Positions 42,321 through 56,366 of a DNA stretch of 64,000 bases are shown here, piece by piece. Where the stretch lies: contig NC_061806.1 in the NCBI RefSeq assembly GCF_021462225.1, positions 30,563,644 through 30,627,643 of the forward strand, in the 5' to 3' direction. The notes below the pieces were generated by a model. The model worked only from the letters and a program-made list of their open reading frames with translations. It searched no databases and was not told the DNA's origin. The first letter of the stretch is position 1. Each line of letters starts with the position of its first letter. The translations under genes were made by a program, and so were the position numbers. The DNA comes from Girardinichthys multiradiatus (Eukaryota > Chordata > Actinopteri > Cyprinodontiformes > Goodeidae).

Positions 42321-44990
42321 AAGAGTAGAAAGAAGTTCACAAAACCTTACAAAGTGGAGCAGAACAATTTCAAACAAATGTAGATTAATATTAAGTTAAA
42401 TATTTTCAGAAAAATGGACCATGAGATCTTAAAGGAGAAAAGTGAAAATTAAGTCTCATGTTAGTTAGTGTTTACAGTATAAAATGATATTAAATAATTA
42501 GGTTTGTGTTGGTGGGATAAAATACTTTTACTTCCATGTAAAGTAAAACCCAAAAACTACACTAACCTGAAAATAAAATCTAGTGTTAAACAAACAGTTC
42601 ATGAAAGCAAACAGAACTAATTGGATTTAATCTAATCAGACCAGGATCTTAATCCAAGGTGCTACTAAAGTTCAGATTTAAGGACTCGATTCCTCCTTTT
42701 TCAAATAGTTTTTATCTGGATAGAAGCTGTGGAACCTTGTGGGAATAAAAGTGAGCTAAATTCCACTACAATACAGTAACATCTATTAAACCACTTGACT
42801 TGGAAGGAGAAGCAAGCTTACTTTGTGGTTTCCATATTAGTACGGAATGAAAAAGGAGAAGCACCAAGAATGTGAAGCATCACCAGTATTTGGTTGTCTG
42901 AATGATGGAGGCACAGAGGCCAGCGAAGCCCGGCTGTAACCCGGACTCGTCAAAGGACACTGTGAGGTCGAGGTGAAGGTCAGGTGAGTCTGTTTGGTGT
43001 TGAAGTGAAACTTCAGTTAACCTGATGATTACAAGGAACTGTGGAGGAACCAGAGTAGCACAGGAAAGCTTGAGGGTCATTTTTGATGCCAGCTGCTGAT
43101 CTGAGTTCCAGTCTGTGAACCAAAAAATGTTTGGTTTTGTCAAAAACATTGAATCAAGTGAATCTGTCATGGTGACATGTGGGTGGTGAAAAAACATTGA
43201 AATGAAAAACTGTCAAAACAGAATCACACATACAGTACCGGTTCTTTTGGATCTTTGCTACAGTTTAAAAAGTGTTAATAAGCAATATCTGAAAAACAAA
43301 CAAACAAATAAACTGCAACTAAACTGTATATTTTTGTGTTGCAACAGCAACACAAAAATATACATAAAACATTAAAACACAATCTAAACATCGGCTGGAA
43401 ATAAGTCTCTATGAGAAGGATCAAATGTTTCATTTTGAGTTCAAATTCTGGATAAATTTCATGAATTTGGTAAAAAAAAAAAAAAGACGAAATTAAATTT
43501 GAAAAACATCGCTGGGTGGTCACTGCTTTCATTGACTCTTAATTTACACGTCTGTGAATGCACCAGCAGTTATGAAGCTTATCTACAGATGTTTGAGCCA
43601 CACATGCTGACTCTCAACCAGATAGCATCTGTTTTAGGAAAGGACTTGCATATTTCACAACACAAGCCACATCCTGCAAGCTTGAGAAAGGATTACTGCA
43701 GAGTAAAAGAAGATGACCTACCTGAAGGTTCGCACCTGGTACCCAAAGAAATCATTTGGAAAATTAATGTAAAACACGACAAAAGGAGACCCAAACTCTT
43801 AAATCTTACTAAACTCTTATGTTAAACAAAATGTTTGGTTGTAAAACTGTAAAAATGCCATTGCTTGAAGTTGCTCCAAACATTGTTCAAGTATCATTTA
43901 CAGTAAGAATGTTTGGTTTTTATTATATAACTGAAATAATCTGCAGGTCAATCAAAATAACTACCCCCCAACCCCATTTCTGAAGGTTCTGCTTGATGAA
44001 CTGAGATGCAACAAAGTTTCAATTATTGAAATTTGGAAAAAATCCCTGCAATCATGTTAAATTCCTATTAACATGAAACCCGTTCAAATATTCAAGTATA
44101 AACAGAACTAAATGTTCAATTGAACTGGATCAGAAACCTCCGGCTGCTGATTAGTTTGCAATGAAAGGTTTGAACGTGCCTTTCTCCCATCAGCTGGTAT
44201 TAAAGGCTAATAATTGTAACATTAACATTGATTTGTGTTTTCTAATCAAACCTTCCATGTTTAACAATGTTGCTGTTTTACAAGTGTTGGGGATTAATTA
44301 AGGTGTAAGAATGAAAATATAAGATGAATATATGTCAGGGAATAATTTCTTGCATTTATTTATCTAATTACTAAATGTGTTTATCAGCACATTTCTCAAT
44401 GTGATCCTCAGATAAACAATTTAGTCACAAGATTTTCCTCCAAGTCTAAGACTGAACAAAAAAACGAATTTTTTAAGGCCCACCAAAGGCTCAACTCCAA
44501 AGTCATGGAGCTCGCTGACAGATGGACTCCTGACGAGGGCGAAGTCAGTGAGGAATGCACCGCTGGAGAGGGAGGGAATGTACCACAGGGGTGTTGAGGA
44601 AGGGGGTAGGGTGGCAGCAGAGGAAACACAGAGGAGGGGAACAGTAGAGCCTTTTGTGAGACAGGAAGCTGCAAAGAGTAGGGTCCTCTCTCTGGGTACA
44701 GTAGTGGAGAAGACAGAAACATGTGAAAACAGAACGATAGCGATTAAGAAAGATGGGACCGAGGGACGCTGAAGTGAGATGGGAGAACAGTAGACATGTT
44801 TAAGCCTGTAAATGTTTTCTGCATCTTTAGTGGAAAGAAGGTTAAAAGGTGAACAGAATACTATATGGAGCATGTTAGAAAGTTAAATTAATGTTTCCAT
44901 TAGCATAAAACACAACTGAACATTTGAATATTTTCAGAACCTCTATAGTAACATTTCCTTTTGGAATCTCTACAGTGAGCTCTGAAGTAA
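42321..44990. other. intergenic, nothing recognised
   Basis: AT-rich with an A-run near 43470. Short open frames on both strands show no known domain. Confidence 0.4.
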
Positions 44991-44992
44991 TA

Positions 44993-46602
44993 CAGGTCCT
45001 TCTCAAAATATTAGCATATTGTGATAAAGTTCATTATTTTCTATAATGTCATGATGAAAATTTAACATTCATATATTTTAGATTCATTGCACACTAACTG
45101 AAATATTTCAGGTCTTTTATTGTCTTAATACAGATGATTTTGGCATACAGCTCATGAAAACCCAAAATTCCTATCTCACAAAATTAGCATATTTCATCCG
45201 ACTAATAAAAGAAAAGTGTTTTTAATACAAAAAACGTCAACCTTCAAATAATCATGTACAGTTATGCACTCAATACTTGGTCGGGAATCCTTTTGCAGAA
45301 ATGACTGCTTCAATGCGGCGTGGCATGGAGGCAATCAGCCTGTGGCACTGCTGAGGTCTTATGGGGGCCCAGGATGCTTCGATAGCGGCCTTTAGCTCAT
45401 CCAGAGTGTTGGGTCTTGAGTCTCTCAACGTTCTCTTCACAATATCCCACAGATTCTCTATGGGGTTCAGGTCAGGAGAGTTGGCAGGCCAATTGAGCAC
45501 AGTGATACCATGGTCAGTAAACCATTTACCAGTGGTTTTGGCACTGTGAGCAGGTGCCAGGTCGTGCTGAAAAATGAAATCTTCATCTCCATAAAGCTTT
45601 TCAGCAGATGGAAGCATGAAGTGCTCTAAAATCTCCTGATAGCAAGCTGCATTGACCCTGCCCTTGATAAAACACAGTGGACCAACACCAGCAGCTGACA
45701 CGGCACCCCAGACCATCACTGACTGTGGGTACTTGATACTGGACTTCTGGCATTTTGGCATTTCCTTCTCCCCAGTCTTCCTCCAGACTCTGGCACCTTG
45801 ATTTCCGAATGACATGCAGAATTTGCTTTCATCCGAAAAAAGTACTTTGGACCACTGAGCAACAGTCCAGTGCTGCTTCTCTGTAGCCCAGGTCAGGCGC
45901 TTCTGTCGCTGTTTCTGGTTCAAAAGTGGCTTGACCTGGGGAATGCGGCACCTGTAGCCCATTTCCTGCACACGCCTGTGCACGGTGGATCTGGATGTTT
46001 CTACTCCAGACTCAGTCCACTGCTTCCGCAGGTCCCCCAAGGTCTGGAATCGACCCTTCTCCACAATCTTCCTCAGGGTCCGGTCACCTCTTCTCGTTGT
46101 GCAGCGTTTTCTGCCACACTTTTTCCTTCCCACAGACTTCCCACTGAGGTGCCTTGATACAGCACTCTGGGAACAGCCTATTCGTTCAGAAATTTCTTTC
46201 TGTGTCTTACCCTCTTGCTTGAAGGTGTCAATAGTGGCCTTCTGGACAGCAGTCAGGTTGGCAGTCTTACCAATGATTGGGGTTTTGAGTGATGAACCAG
46301 GCTGGGAGTTTTAAAGGCCTCAGGAATCTTTTGCAGGTGTTTAGAGTTAACTCGTTGATTCAGATGATTAGGTTCATAGCTTGTTTAGAGACCCTTTTAA
46401 TGATATGCTAATTGTGTGAGATAGGAATTTTGGGTTTTCATGAGCTGTATGCCAAAATCATCCGTATTAAGACAATAAAAGACCTGAAATATTTCAGTTA
46501 GTGTGCAATGAATCTAAAATATATGAATGTTACATTTTCATCATTACATTATGGAAAATAACTAACTTTATCACAATATGCTAATATTTTGAGAAGGACC
46601 TG
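44993..46602 (-). mobile_element. Tc1-like transposon with long IR/DR ends
   Basis: 1,610 bp between TA duplications (44991-44992 and 46603-46604). The inverted repeats are about 200 bp each, with an outer and an inner copy of a TCTCA-AAATTAGCATAT motif at each end, the IR/DR plan of the Sleeping Beauty group. Ends match closely, so the insertion is fairly young. Confidence 0.92.
45270..46274 (-). pseudogene. Tc1-like transposase, frame open but start codon lost
   Basis: 334 codons open to the stop at 45270-45272. The first codon, where ATG is expected before GKTANLTAVQKATID, reads ATT (46274-46272). The N-terminal paired-like DNA-binding domain (EISERIGCSQSAVSRH), basic linker (GRKKCGRKRCTTRRGDRT) and catalytic residues in LFSDESKF, FIFQHDLAPAHSAK and NSPDLNPIENLWDIV (DD34E type) are all present. 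Upstream in the same frame there is a TAA and no ATG. Downstream internal starts would lose the first helix-turn-helix. Confidence 0.85.
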
Positions 46603-46959
46603 TATTTCTCCTTCTTGCAGCTCCCCTGCCCCTCTGCAGCATCACCACCACAGCGTGGTGGATGGGTTTGACTGTCCATATTAACCTGGGGCTTCTGTTG
46701 TCTGGCGCTTCCTGGCTACCCAATCACTCTACAGGCCTCCTTGGGGCATGGAGGCAATAGTAGGGCACCTCCACATGGGTCCACCAGTCCACGTCAGGTG
46801 CAATGTGAGCTAAATGGCAAATGAGGGCAGAGACATGGGCATGTTGATTCCTGGCATTCATTAATGATGGTAGAGTGGAGTGGGTGATGGATAGACTGAC
46901 TGTGGTGTCTTCTGCAGGCATTGCTTTGCTTGGTCACGGTGTAGAAAGACCTGAGCCAA

Positions 46960-47365
46960 AAAATAAACTCTTCATTTACCAGACCTTCCTTGCTCCAACT
47001 TTTAGCTATGGTCCTAATTTATGGATTATAAAGAACAAGATCCTGTATACATCCGGCTGAAATAAGCTCACCTCCATTGGGTGGACGAGCTGCTTCTCCG
47101 TGTTGAGGGGAATCATTAATCGGGTTTGAGCATCTCATCGGGATGCCTTCTGGCTGCGACGCTTTGAAAGCTTTCCCAAGCAAATCCTATAAGGAGAAGA
47201 CCTGGGGTGGACCCAGAACATGTTGGTGGGACTCTATTTTCCTTCTGGCTTGGGAATGCCTTGGGATCCCTAAAAATGAGCTGGAATATGTCACTGGGAA
47301 GCAGAATATCTGGGATTCCCGCCTGGACCTGTGGTCCCTGCGACTCAATACTGCATAAGCAGGAA
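46960..47365 (+). mobile_element. heavily degraded LINE fragment related to 41640-42320
   Basis: Same C-terminal RT-protein region in pieces: FIYQTFLAPTFSYGPNLWII, then SIFLLAWECLGIPKNELEYV and QNIWDSRLDLWSLRLNTA, in different frames with stops between them. The segment 46605-46960 may be part of the same insertion. Confidence 0.65.
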
Positions 47366-49439
47366 CGATTAGAAGAATTGATGGATGCAGTTCCCAGTTT
47401 AAATATCCACTCACCGTACATGAGAATATGACATCGACATAAAACATGGTTTAGGTAAAGGTCCAGTTACTGAACAAGTTCTAGTTTAAAATTCAAATAT
47501 GGGTCAAACTTAAAAAACATAAAAGTGGAAGACCTGCGGATGAAAGCAAACTCAGCACCATGTGCGGACATTGCTGTCCCAACTAAGGATGCAAAACAGT
47601 TCAAGGAAAGAAAAACTAATAGTTAATAATTCCCAAAGGAAAAGACAGAACATTGACAAATTATTTGTACACAGGCACAGCAGCCGCCTAATGAGGTCAG
47701 GGAAAACCAGCAATAAAAACAACCTAACTGTTATGGTTTTGAGCAATTTCCAGTCTGTCAGAACTTTGAAGTAAAAAGGGATTTTCATCTCTGCCTGCAG
47801 TTCGGTTCTTCCGGGCTGTTACTGTACGAACAAAACATGCACATGCCAAGGCGGCATCATTAATACGTGTGGCGCTGCAGGATGAACATACCACCCTCCC
47901 TCTTCCTTTTTATTGTCTTCTCCTTTTCATCACCTTTTTCCTCTCTGATTTTCCCTCTGCACAAACAGGCAAAAGCTCATTAATGGTCCCACACACACGG
48001 CCCAGTCTGTCTCCATGAAAGTGAACTTAAGAAGCCTGGCTGATGTTAAATAGATGTTAAATTATACATTCAGTATGGACGCAATCTGTTTTTAATTGTT
48101 TATCTGAGAAAGATTTTAACAGAAGACATATTTAAATGTGACTACTGTTACTGAAATAAGCAGCATTAATGAATAGAAGCTAGTTTGTTTGTACAAAGAG
48201 TCTATAATACCTATTTCTGCTTGTGAAGATCCAGGAAACATTAGTGCAATCTACCTTAAATCTCACTATTTTAGAATACTCCACTTTAGTTGTAGGTATC
48301 TTAAATCATTTTTACATAGGAAGCTTTAGGAGGAATGTCTCTGTAATCTACAGGAGTGGTAAAAAATGTTTGTTTTGCTGGAAATCGGCTCTCACAGCTG
48401 GAGAGAAAAACTAAACATCCGTCTACAGAACACAGGGAGGAAGGATCCTGTGCAGAAAATGCATTGGAAAGTCTGTAGAAATGGTTTGCTTTTTACATTG
48501 AGAATAGAACATCTTTGCTTTACTAAAAGGTACATTTATCTGAAAGTGTCCTTGAAAGCAGTAAGAGTACAAGGCAACAAGCAGGTCAGCAGATAAAAGT
48601 ATGAAGTCCTCACCAGGAAGCATCGATTCAAACCTGCAGCAAATGCTCCAGAACATTTGCTGCTTTATTTGCATGTTGTCTCATCCACTGATTTTCTAAA
48701 CATTGTTGAGGAGTGTGGAAAACGTGCGCAACCCATAATCTCATTTATATTTTAAGACTGGAAGGTACATGTAAAGTAGGCCTGCACAAATTAATGAAAA
48801 ATGATTAATTGCACTACCTTTGATCAAACAACGATAATAATATGAATTATAAATAGCAGACTTTTTTACCCTGACACAACGTCCCCACCCCTCTGAGAGC
48901 TTCAGCAGGTCAGCTACAGAAGAAATCCTCCTGGTGTTTGGACTGAACGAAGTAGGAGTCCATTCATCTGGCCAAATGTACTACAGATATGCAGAGAGTG
49001 AATTCAGGACACTGGAAATGTTATATCCTACTAAACATTGCATTCACGTGGACCCTGGGGATTGCGATATTGCGTGTACTGATATTTTAATTACAATTAC
49101 AATTCAATATATTATGCATCTACAGCATGAAACCTGCTTTACTGAATGAGTGTGAGTCAGGACATCTTTGGTTTTTGACATTAGGCCATTTGATATTAAA
49201 ATCTCCAACCTGTGTTCAAGTATTTGGTAGATCTGCAGCTGAGTCATTATTATCAATTCCTTGCAATGAGTTATTTATGCTCATAGGTAGACTTTCCGGT
49301 AAGCAAAATCAGAGATGCGATCTGAAGGTTTTATATATTTGACTCTGGACTTGTATGAAAATAAATAAATTCTCCAAAGTGTCTCTAATCCATAGAGCTA
49401 CCCACATGAACAAGCTAAACGGTCATTGTTTTATAGTCA
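47366..49439. other. intergenic, little recognised
   Basis: Part of 48778-49110 resembles a decayed dispersed repeat (TAGGCCTGCACAAATTAATG start, GCGATATTGCG end), but I cannot name it. No host gene seen. Confidence 0.35.
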
Positions 49440-49640
49440 AAGTTTGAAGTTTCATGGTCAAAGTTTCATTGAGCTATTTGGCTGAAATGACAGGAAGCAT
49501 GTCTAGAAGAGCTAAGGTGAGGTATGGTGGTGGTGGCATCATGCTGTGGAGCTGTTGTGCTACCAATGGTCCTGGAGAATAGCAAGAAGTTGATGGAATA
49601 ATAAAGAAAGAGGACAACCCCCAAATTCTTGAAATGTATG
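49440..49640 (+). mobile_element. Tc1-like transposase relic
   Basis: Plus-strand strings GAGGTATGGTGGTGGTGGCA then TCATGCTGTGGAGCTGTT are the conserved VRYGGGGIMLWGC segment of Tc1-like transposases; only about 200 bp survive. Confidence 0.6.
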
Positions 49641-52304
49641 GGGGTTACCCAGAATCATGCTAGAGAGTTGGTGATGGCTACAAAAACTGTGGTCCAGGTG
49701 CAACTTGGGAGGGTGGAGGGTCGTTGCATGTTCATCAGTGAGTCTGTGAGTGTATGTCTGTCCTTGTGTGGCATAGAAAATATCTTTACATTTATAGACA
49801 TCTTTTTAAAAGATCCTTGAAGTTTTACGATATATAGTCAGTTATCCTGGAAAAAGAACAAATCAGACCTTCATGCAAATTTCTGACTTTAACTATATAA
49901 TACTGGGGAGAAAATAAATTCATATGTAGAAAGGGCAGGTATAGGCAGCAAACAAAAACTGACTTTAAATCATGATTATGCTTTCAAGTTCTCTACAAAA
50001 TATAGTTTGCAGCACTCCTTTTGTTTTAGGTTTTACATCATGAACATTTTCATAATGACTGAACACCAACGGTTGCAAACAGCACAGCATCCCTCAAATC
50101 CTGACCTTTCTTTCTGCTTTTAACTCTCTCTTTAAGTATCTCCGTCTGTCTGTTTCCTTGATTACAAAGACCAACTGTCCCCAAATTCAAAACTATATTT
50201 TGTTGCGCTTCACCTACATTTAGCTCTCTTCAGGAGGAGCTCTCAGTCATCTAAGTGTACCTTGGCTCTGATTTAGTCTGTGTATGCCCAAAAGAACCTA
50301 GCATATGATTACAGCTAAAAGAACATGGGGACAGTGGCTGACCAGTGATTTGGTTTTGCTAAATACTATCACAAGTCATTCCCAGTGACTTTTCCTCCCT
50401 TCATCGTCTGGATCGTGAAGAAGCTCTAAAATTTGTTCAGCAATTAGATGTTTTTCCTCACCAGACGATGATGCGTATAAAATCTGTTACTATTATCCTG
50501 GAGACACGAAACCTTTAGTAAAAATGGGTAAACATGAAATCCTTGTTTGAACACCTCAGTCCTGTCAGCAAAAGCCAATTTTAATAAGATGCAAAAAGCT
50601 AAATTGACTAAATATTTGATGGTATGTACAAATATGAAATGATTTAGGTAATTCCAACTAAATGTAGAAATGATAAATCATACAAAAAACTGGTACAGAT
50701 CAGCAAATATGTTAAAACCTCAGCTTCTGTTTATTTTACTTGACTGAAAACAAAATAACAGTGATCAGCAAACCCAGCTGACATATTGCCTCGTCTCAAG
50801 AATGCGCAGCATCAAATAAGCTGTTTTCCACAGGTGTGTGTTTTAATGGCAGAGTGTGGGGTGCCTCTACCACACAGGATCCAGCAAGTCGCCAGTGCCA
50901 AGTGACTTCAAACACCGCTCAGTTATTCAGTGCACAGCAATAACATTCACCTGGTGAAAAGTGAAATTTCTGTAGCAGAAATTAGGAGGAATTTGACCCC
51001 GGGCATAAAGATGTCTTTCTATAAAGCTCAGCCTCACATACCACAGCGTAGGGGAAGGACAGGAGGGAGACTGAGCCAGGTGGAGAGCAGAGAAGATACC
51101 GAGGAAGGAACTGTAAGGTTGGCAGGCAGAAGAGGCAGGGAGGCTGAATAAGAAAGAGATGGAAGATGATTAGAGCTGAGAGAAACAAGAAGAAAGATGG
51201 GAGAAGATAAACTGTTTAAAACAGAGTAGTCAGATATAAATAAGTTTAGACTTTAAGCCCATTACCTTGAAGCTGAAAATGTAGCAAATCTGTGCTTAAT
51301 ATCAAATCATACTTACTTCATATAGAAACATTAATACATTTATTAGGTGGAAATGATGTTTAAAAATGTCTCGCCTTCAGAAAGTAAAAACACAAACAGC
51401 TACCTTCCTAATGTGAACGTGTAACCTACAAGGTTAAGAGATGATATTATCTTTTCTAAATCTGCTGCTGCTGATTTAGCTGAAAATGTCTTCAGGTCCT
51501 CAACAGAAAGGTCATTGTGCTTGCGCCCTCTGCTGGCAGCAGATGGTACTACAGGAAAAGCTTCCACATGCGGCTTGGCTCAAAAACCCTGGTCTATTTA
51601 TTTAAGCCAGGAAATCCATGATTAGTACATGTATTATAGCCAGTATTCTCCCACTGCCAAGAGAAATCTTAAGTTTCATGTTGGGTTTCGAGGTAAAAAT
51701 ATCCCGAAGGCATAAAGGGATTTATTTAACCGCAACTGTGCATCAACTTCAAAGTGCAAAAATGAGATGTGCCGTAATTGTAGTTAACAGCATGATATAT
51801 ATGTCTGGTGATATAGTCAGTGATGAGGAGGGTGGACGAAGATGTAGGAAAGCAGATGAATAATCATTGAACCAAATGCAGGAAACATTCAGCCTCATAT
51901 CCATGTTCATTTTTATCAGTATGTCAGTGAGTGGTAGAGGGAACAGAGGCACCATTGTTGGGTGAAATCCCTCTGGAAAGACTGAAGCTTCAATCATAGT
52001 TGTGCTGCATCCTTATAGGTGAAGCTAAGTCCAACAGGTGGGGCAGGAATATGGAGCAATGTTGCTGCTAAGCAAACAGAACCAAAGGAGGTGATCAGAG
52101 TTGCCAGATCACTGGAAGTTTGTCAGGAGGAAAGGTCAGTGCTCCCTCTAGAGGTTAACAGGTGGAAGTGCAGTGCCAGTGGTCAGCTGGGGCCCTGGGG
52201 TCCTGCTGGACTGAGGAGGGCGTCATTTTTCCAGGAAACTGTAGGAATCCAGGTGAGATGCTGAAGTACAACAGGACGTGTTTTATGTGGCCCCTGACAT
52301 TCAA
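49641..52304. other. intergenic with CTCF-like site
   Basis: No gene or named repeat; contains a strong CTCF-type motif at 51523-51540. Confidence 0.4.
51523..51540 (-). promoter_or_regulatory. candidate CTCF binding site
   Basis: Minus-strand GCTGCCAGCAGAGGGCGC fits the vertebrate CTCF core closely. It lies between the rxrb 3' end and the col11a2 promoter, where an insulator or loop anchor would make sense. Motif match only. Confidence 0.4.
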
Positions 52305-52370
52305 TTCAGTTTTATTTATATAGCGTCAATTCACAACACGTCGTCTCAAGGCGCTTCACAAGTGAGCCCT
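52305..52370 (+). mobile_element. truncated dispersed fish repeat head
   Basis: TTTTATTTATATAGCGTCAA followed by TTCACAACACGTCGTCTCAA and GGCGCTTCACA, the characteristic head of a repeat common in teleost genomes. Confidence 0.55.
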
Positions 52371-55300
52371 GAATGGTTTACTTAGTTGGGTGAGTTTTTT
52401 TTTTCTATTATTTATTATACTCTCAATAATATTCTATTTTTTTGTCACTAATAAGGGTGCAGTGTTTGTTTTTTAAATAATGAAAAAACACTTCAAATAT
52501 AGTATTAAAACTTTTACTCGGACATGATACAACAAACAGAAACAGGATTCAGAATTAATGACTGAACAAAAAAATACTATTCATATTTTTTTTCTTCTTT
52601 CAATCCCCAAAGCACACAATAGTCAATCAGCTCCACGAGTAAAATGGAGTCTAATACAAACAGGACAAAGAGCTGACACAGAGAGAAACAGACAAATTAA
52701 ACAGAAAAGTGACAAAATTCAGTTCAGACTTTTCTTTCAGTTCTTGCATTTAATACTTTGTAGTAAAGAAAAGGTGGATAGCATAGTTGAGTAGATGGAG
52801 ACGAGAAACCAGACAAAGAAACATCATGTGAACGTTGTAAGATGAAGAGTAAACAATTAAGGAAGAACCTAGATCTACTGGAAAATAGCTTTTTCTGCTT
52901 TTCTTCTTGATTAATAAGAGAACACCAGATCCAAGTTATTAAAGTCCCTGCCCTGTTTTTCTTCCTCTGTTTCTGACCAGACCTTTACAAATCTCATAAA
53001 GCCCCTCGTCCTTTAGGACAGCTGTGATATTCAGTCAGTCCTTCCTGTTGGGGTCCTTCGCTGTAGCCACATCTTGGTCGAAGGTTTCTCTCGCTGTCCA
53101 CTACAGCTACAACCACAGCTTCTCTGAAAGGTTTTCTCTTTTATAGTTCCCAACTATACAAAACCTAACAGAGCAGATGAGCTTTTTCTCGCCCTATCTA
53201 ATCCACTCCTTATTTGCATTTCACTCGTACGTGTGTAGTCAGGTTGTGGGGCCCTGCAAAAAGCACCAAATGATTAGCTTGAGCACCCAGAGGGATCCAC
53301 ACACCGGCCTACTTCTCAGTCCTGTGACCAGGCCTACGCTTTCCACACAAGCTGCCATTTCCATTCCCATTAGGGCCCCTGTTCAGATCTACTACCTAAG
53401 CCAATGTTAACGCACCGTCTTCACTGTGCTGCACAAGAATCACAATTTACATAAATGACATAAATGTGGGCGTGGCCCTACATTAAAGATGGCTGCAAAC
53501 AGCTTGGCAGTGATTGAAAACTGTGAGGGTTGTGGTTTGAAGGCTGCATAGCACACACTGAACCTCTGGTTGAATCAGCACGGGCCTTGGGTCCAGGGAA
53601 CGTGCAACAACGCCACCCTTGTGTCCAATCTACCTATGACCATCACATCAGATCATGCAACCCATTTAAAAAAAAAAAAAAAGCCTTTTATTAAAATCTT
53701 TACTCATAAAACACAATAAGTTTCAAAATGTAACAAAGACGGCGACAGCAATACTGCTACACAGTCAGAAGGTGGCAGCATGCATCTGCCTAGAGTGCAC
53801 ACTTGCAATAACAAACATTTGTGGCGGGGCGCTGCAATTCAGCGGTGATTGCAGATCGCCGCAGCAGATCGTCGCAGCTCTGCCGTCAAATAGGGTAAGC
53901 AAAGAGGGACACTCGGCTCTGAATCCTCTTCTCTAAAGCTTCCCATCAAGAAAAAGCTTCACATCCTCAAACAGTCCAAGAACCAGAGGTTAAAGCTGCA
54001 AGTTTATTCCAATGCAAAGCCCAAGCGGGTGAGAGAAGCTGTTAGGTTTTAGGTACGGCAGCTGAGATGGGCCAAAACGATCCCAGAAGGCCAGGTTGTT
54101 TTAATAAAGCTTAAGGTCAACAAACCAGCGCACTACACCCGCTGTTTCACTCAACAACACTCAGCACATTACAGCCAAAGTTACAGTTTCAGCCAGTTAA
54201 AAGGTGTAGCTGCAGATTAATGAACATATGCATAAAAACATGGCGGAAACACGAAACAACCACCTGCTCTGCTAAAAGGTTTGCCTGCTCAGCAAAGCTA
54301 GAAGTGGCTTAGCTTAAGAACCTGAACTGAGTCTATAGCTTTTATCACCGTTTATAATCGAAGCTAAGCTCTCAGCGAAATGATGAAAACAACATAGAAA
54401 CATAAACAAAACAAACATGTCACTGTTGTATGGAGAGATGTATATGACGCTACTGCTAATTAGTATCATGTAAGACAGAAATCATTTAAACAAGCAGAAA
54501 CATGATGCATATATTGCAGAATAACTGTTTAATCATCTGAGTCGACAACGTTAAATGGTTCGCCTTCAGCTCAGAACTGTTCTGAACTCATCCCTGGTTC
54601 TGAACACTGCAGTAGCAGTAGGCTCAAACATTCAAGAGAGGAAGCTACAAAATAAAACGTTTCAAACAGTCAGAGGAGAGAATTCATGCAAGCAGGGATC
54701 CTAAAGTTGGCTTCACCACTGAGGTAAAAAAGAAGAAGCTTGTTTTGGGTTCCTCGGGTTCTGTCCTCAGTCTGACAGAACCCTGATCTAGATCACTGGT
54801 CTAAATGCTAAGCAGCTACAGAATCATCCTCTCTCACAGGTTAAAACTGCATCAGCTCATATACCCACACCACTAAAGCACTGAGACTACACTACACGGT
54901 AAAAAAGCCTGGCAGATGTTGGAAGATCACCTAAACCAGATGAACACCTCCACCTCGCTTTCCTTCGCCAACAATCTGAGTCAGCAACGTTGCAGAAGAA
55001 GCTGACTTTTCTGCAAATAATGACAACAGAAAATGTTACAGATTAGACCAAGCATATTCAGAGATGGAAGGAAAACTAAAACAAGGCAGAAGTCTAAGGT
55101 CGCACCAACTTTCTTTTTACAGGTCAGCTGCTAGCTTCTCCCTCACACCAATGATGAGGTCAAATCCTCTCTCTGAGAAGAATGAGGATCATCTCTTCAC
55201 ATCTTGTTTAGATGGCAAAACTCCGCAGCTTCCTACATTTTCCCAGTTATGTCTCTCCCTTAAACAGAAACGCTTCTCATGCAAAGCCGAGCTCTGCTAG

Positions 55301-56366
55301 AACGTAGCTGGTAATCATTTTCCACAACTAAAGACAACAACAAAGCTGATGATAGAGAACATCTAGATGTATCTGAGTGGAAGAATGCATGTCTGATTTG
55401 TCTGTGTTCTTGCATACTGTATTTGCATTGATGTGAATGTGCAGGTCTTTAAAAGACCACGTTTAGCACCTGGAAGAAGACAGCAGTGCCTCTTCATTAT
55501 TATGACACTGCAAAATGTTCTAATTTCTATTAAATCTGTTGGCCAAGGAGGCATCTAAACATACTTTAGAATATCAACCCTCTGTTAAATACATCACTGC
55601 CAAAAAGGGAAGTAAATCTGTGTACCCCAGAATTGCTCACATTGGAGGGTTTTCTTCTGAACGCGCCATAGCTGCATTTGATTTTTTTTCAGTTCTTCAC
55701 CAATTTCAATCACAGTTAATGTCAAGTGCTGATGTCAACAGAAATCCAGCCAATCGGTTACTGGGAACGACAGGAAACATTAGCAGAAGCTGGTGCAAAA
55801 GCAGCAATGAGGTGTGGTTCTGGCCCTGGTCAGTTTTGTGATTTAAAGAGATAAAAACATGATTTTTAACAAATATTTTAAGTTTGTTGAAGCAACATGT
55901 TTCACTCTGCTAAGTGTGAGGAGGCCACTGATTCTGCATGAGTTCTCCGTTTGGTTTTTGGTTTTATTTACAGCTATTGTACAACAGATTCCGGCCAACA
56001 CGTCCAGATCCACAGGTAGTAGGTGTAGGATTTCTATTATTCTGTCATTACTGCAACACAACTCAAGAGATCCTGCGTGTTTCAAACATGGGTGAACTGT
56101 TTATAGATCAACATTCACTGCCAGTGGTCCTTCCATGATCCGAGGTGTCTGCAGACGCACCAAAATCAGTACCGTCTACCACCGTCACATCATTTCAGCT
56201 CCAGTTTTCATTTTCCAACTCTACTGCTGCTTCTCTGAAAAGCAGAAGTCAACAAGTTTTCAGCACCTCGTTTCTAAAAAAACAAACAGAGCGGAGTGGA
56301 GTCACGCCTTTAAATTCAATCATCCTAACTATACGGCCCAAGGACACTTCAAAGGTCAAATGTCAG
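52371..56366. other. intergenic or distal rxrb 3' flank, nothing recognised
   Basis: A16 tract near 53667-53682 and scattered short open frames (plus 55539-55841 and 56145-56606, the latter running into the presumed 3' UTR). None shows a known domain. Confidence 0.35.

Noticed and set aside
41650..42399. Plus-strand 249-codon frame as a host gene
   Set aside because: Matches the C-terminal part of a fish LINE protein and has a decayed sister copy at 46960-47365.
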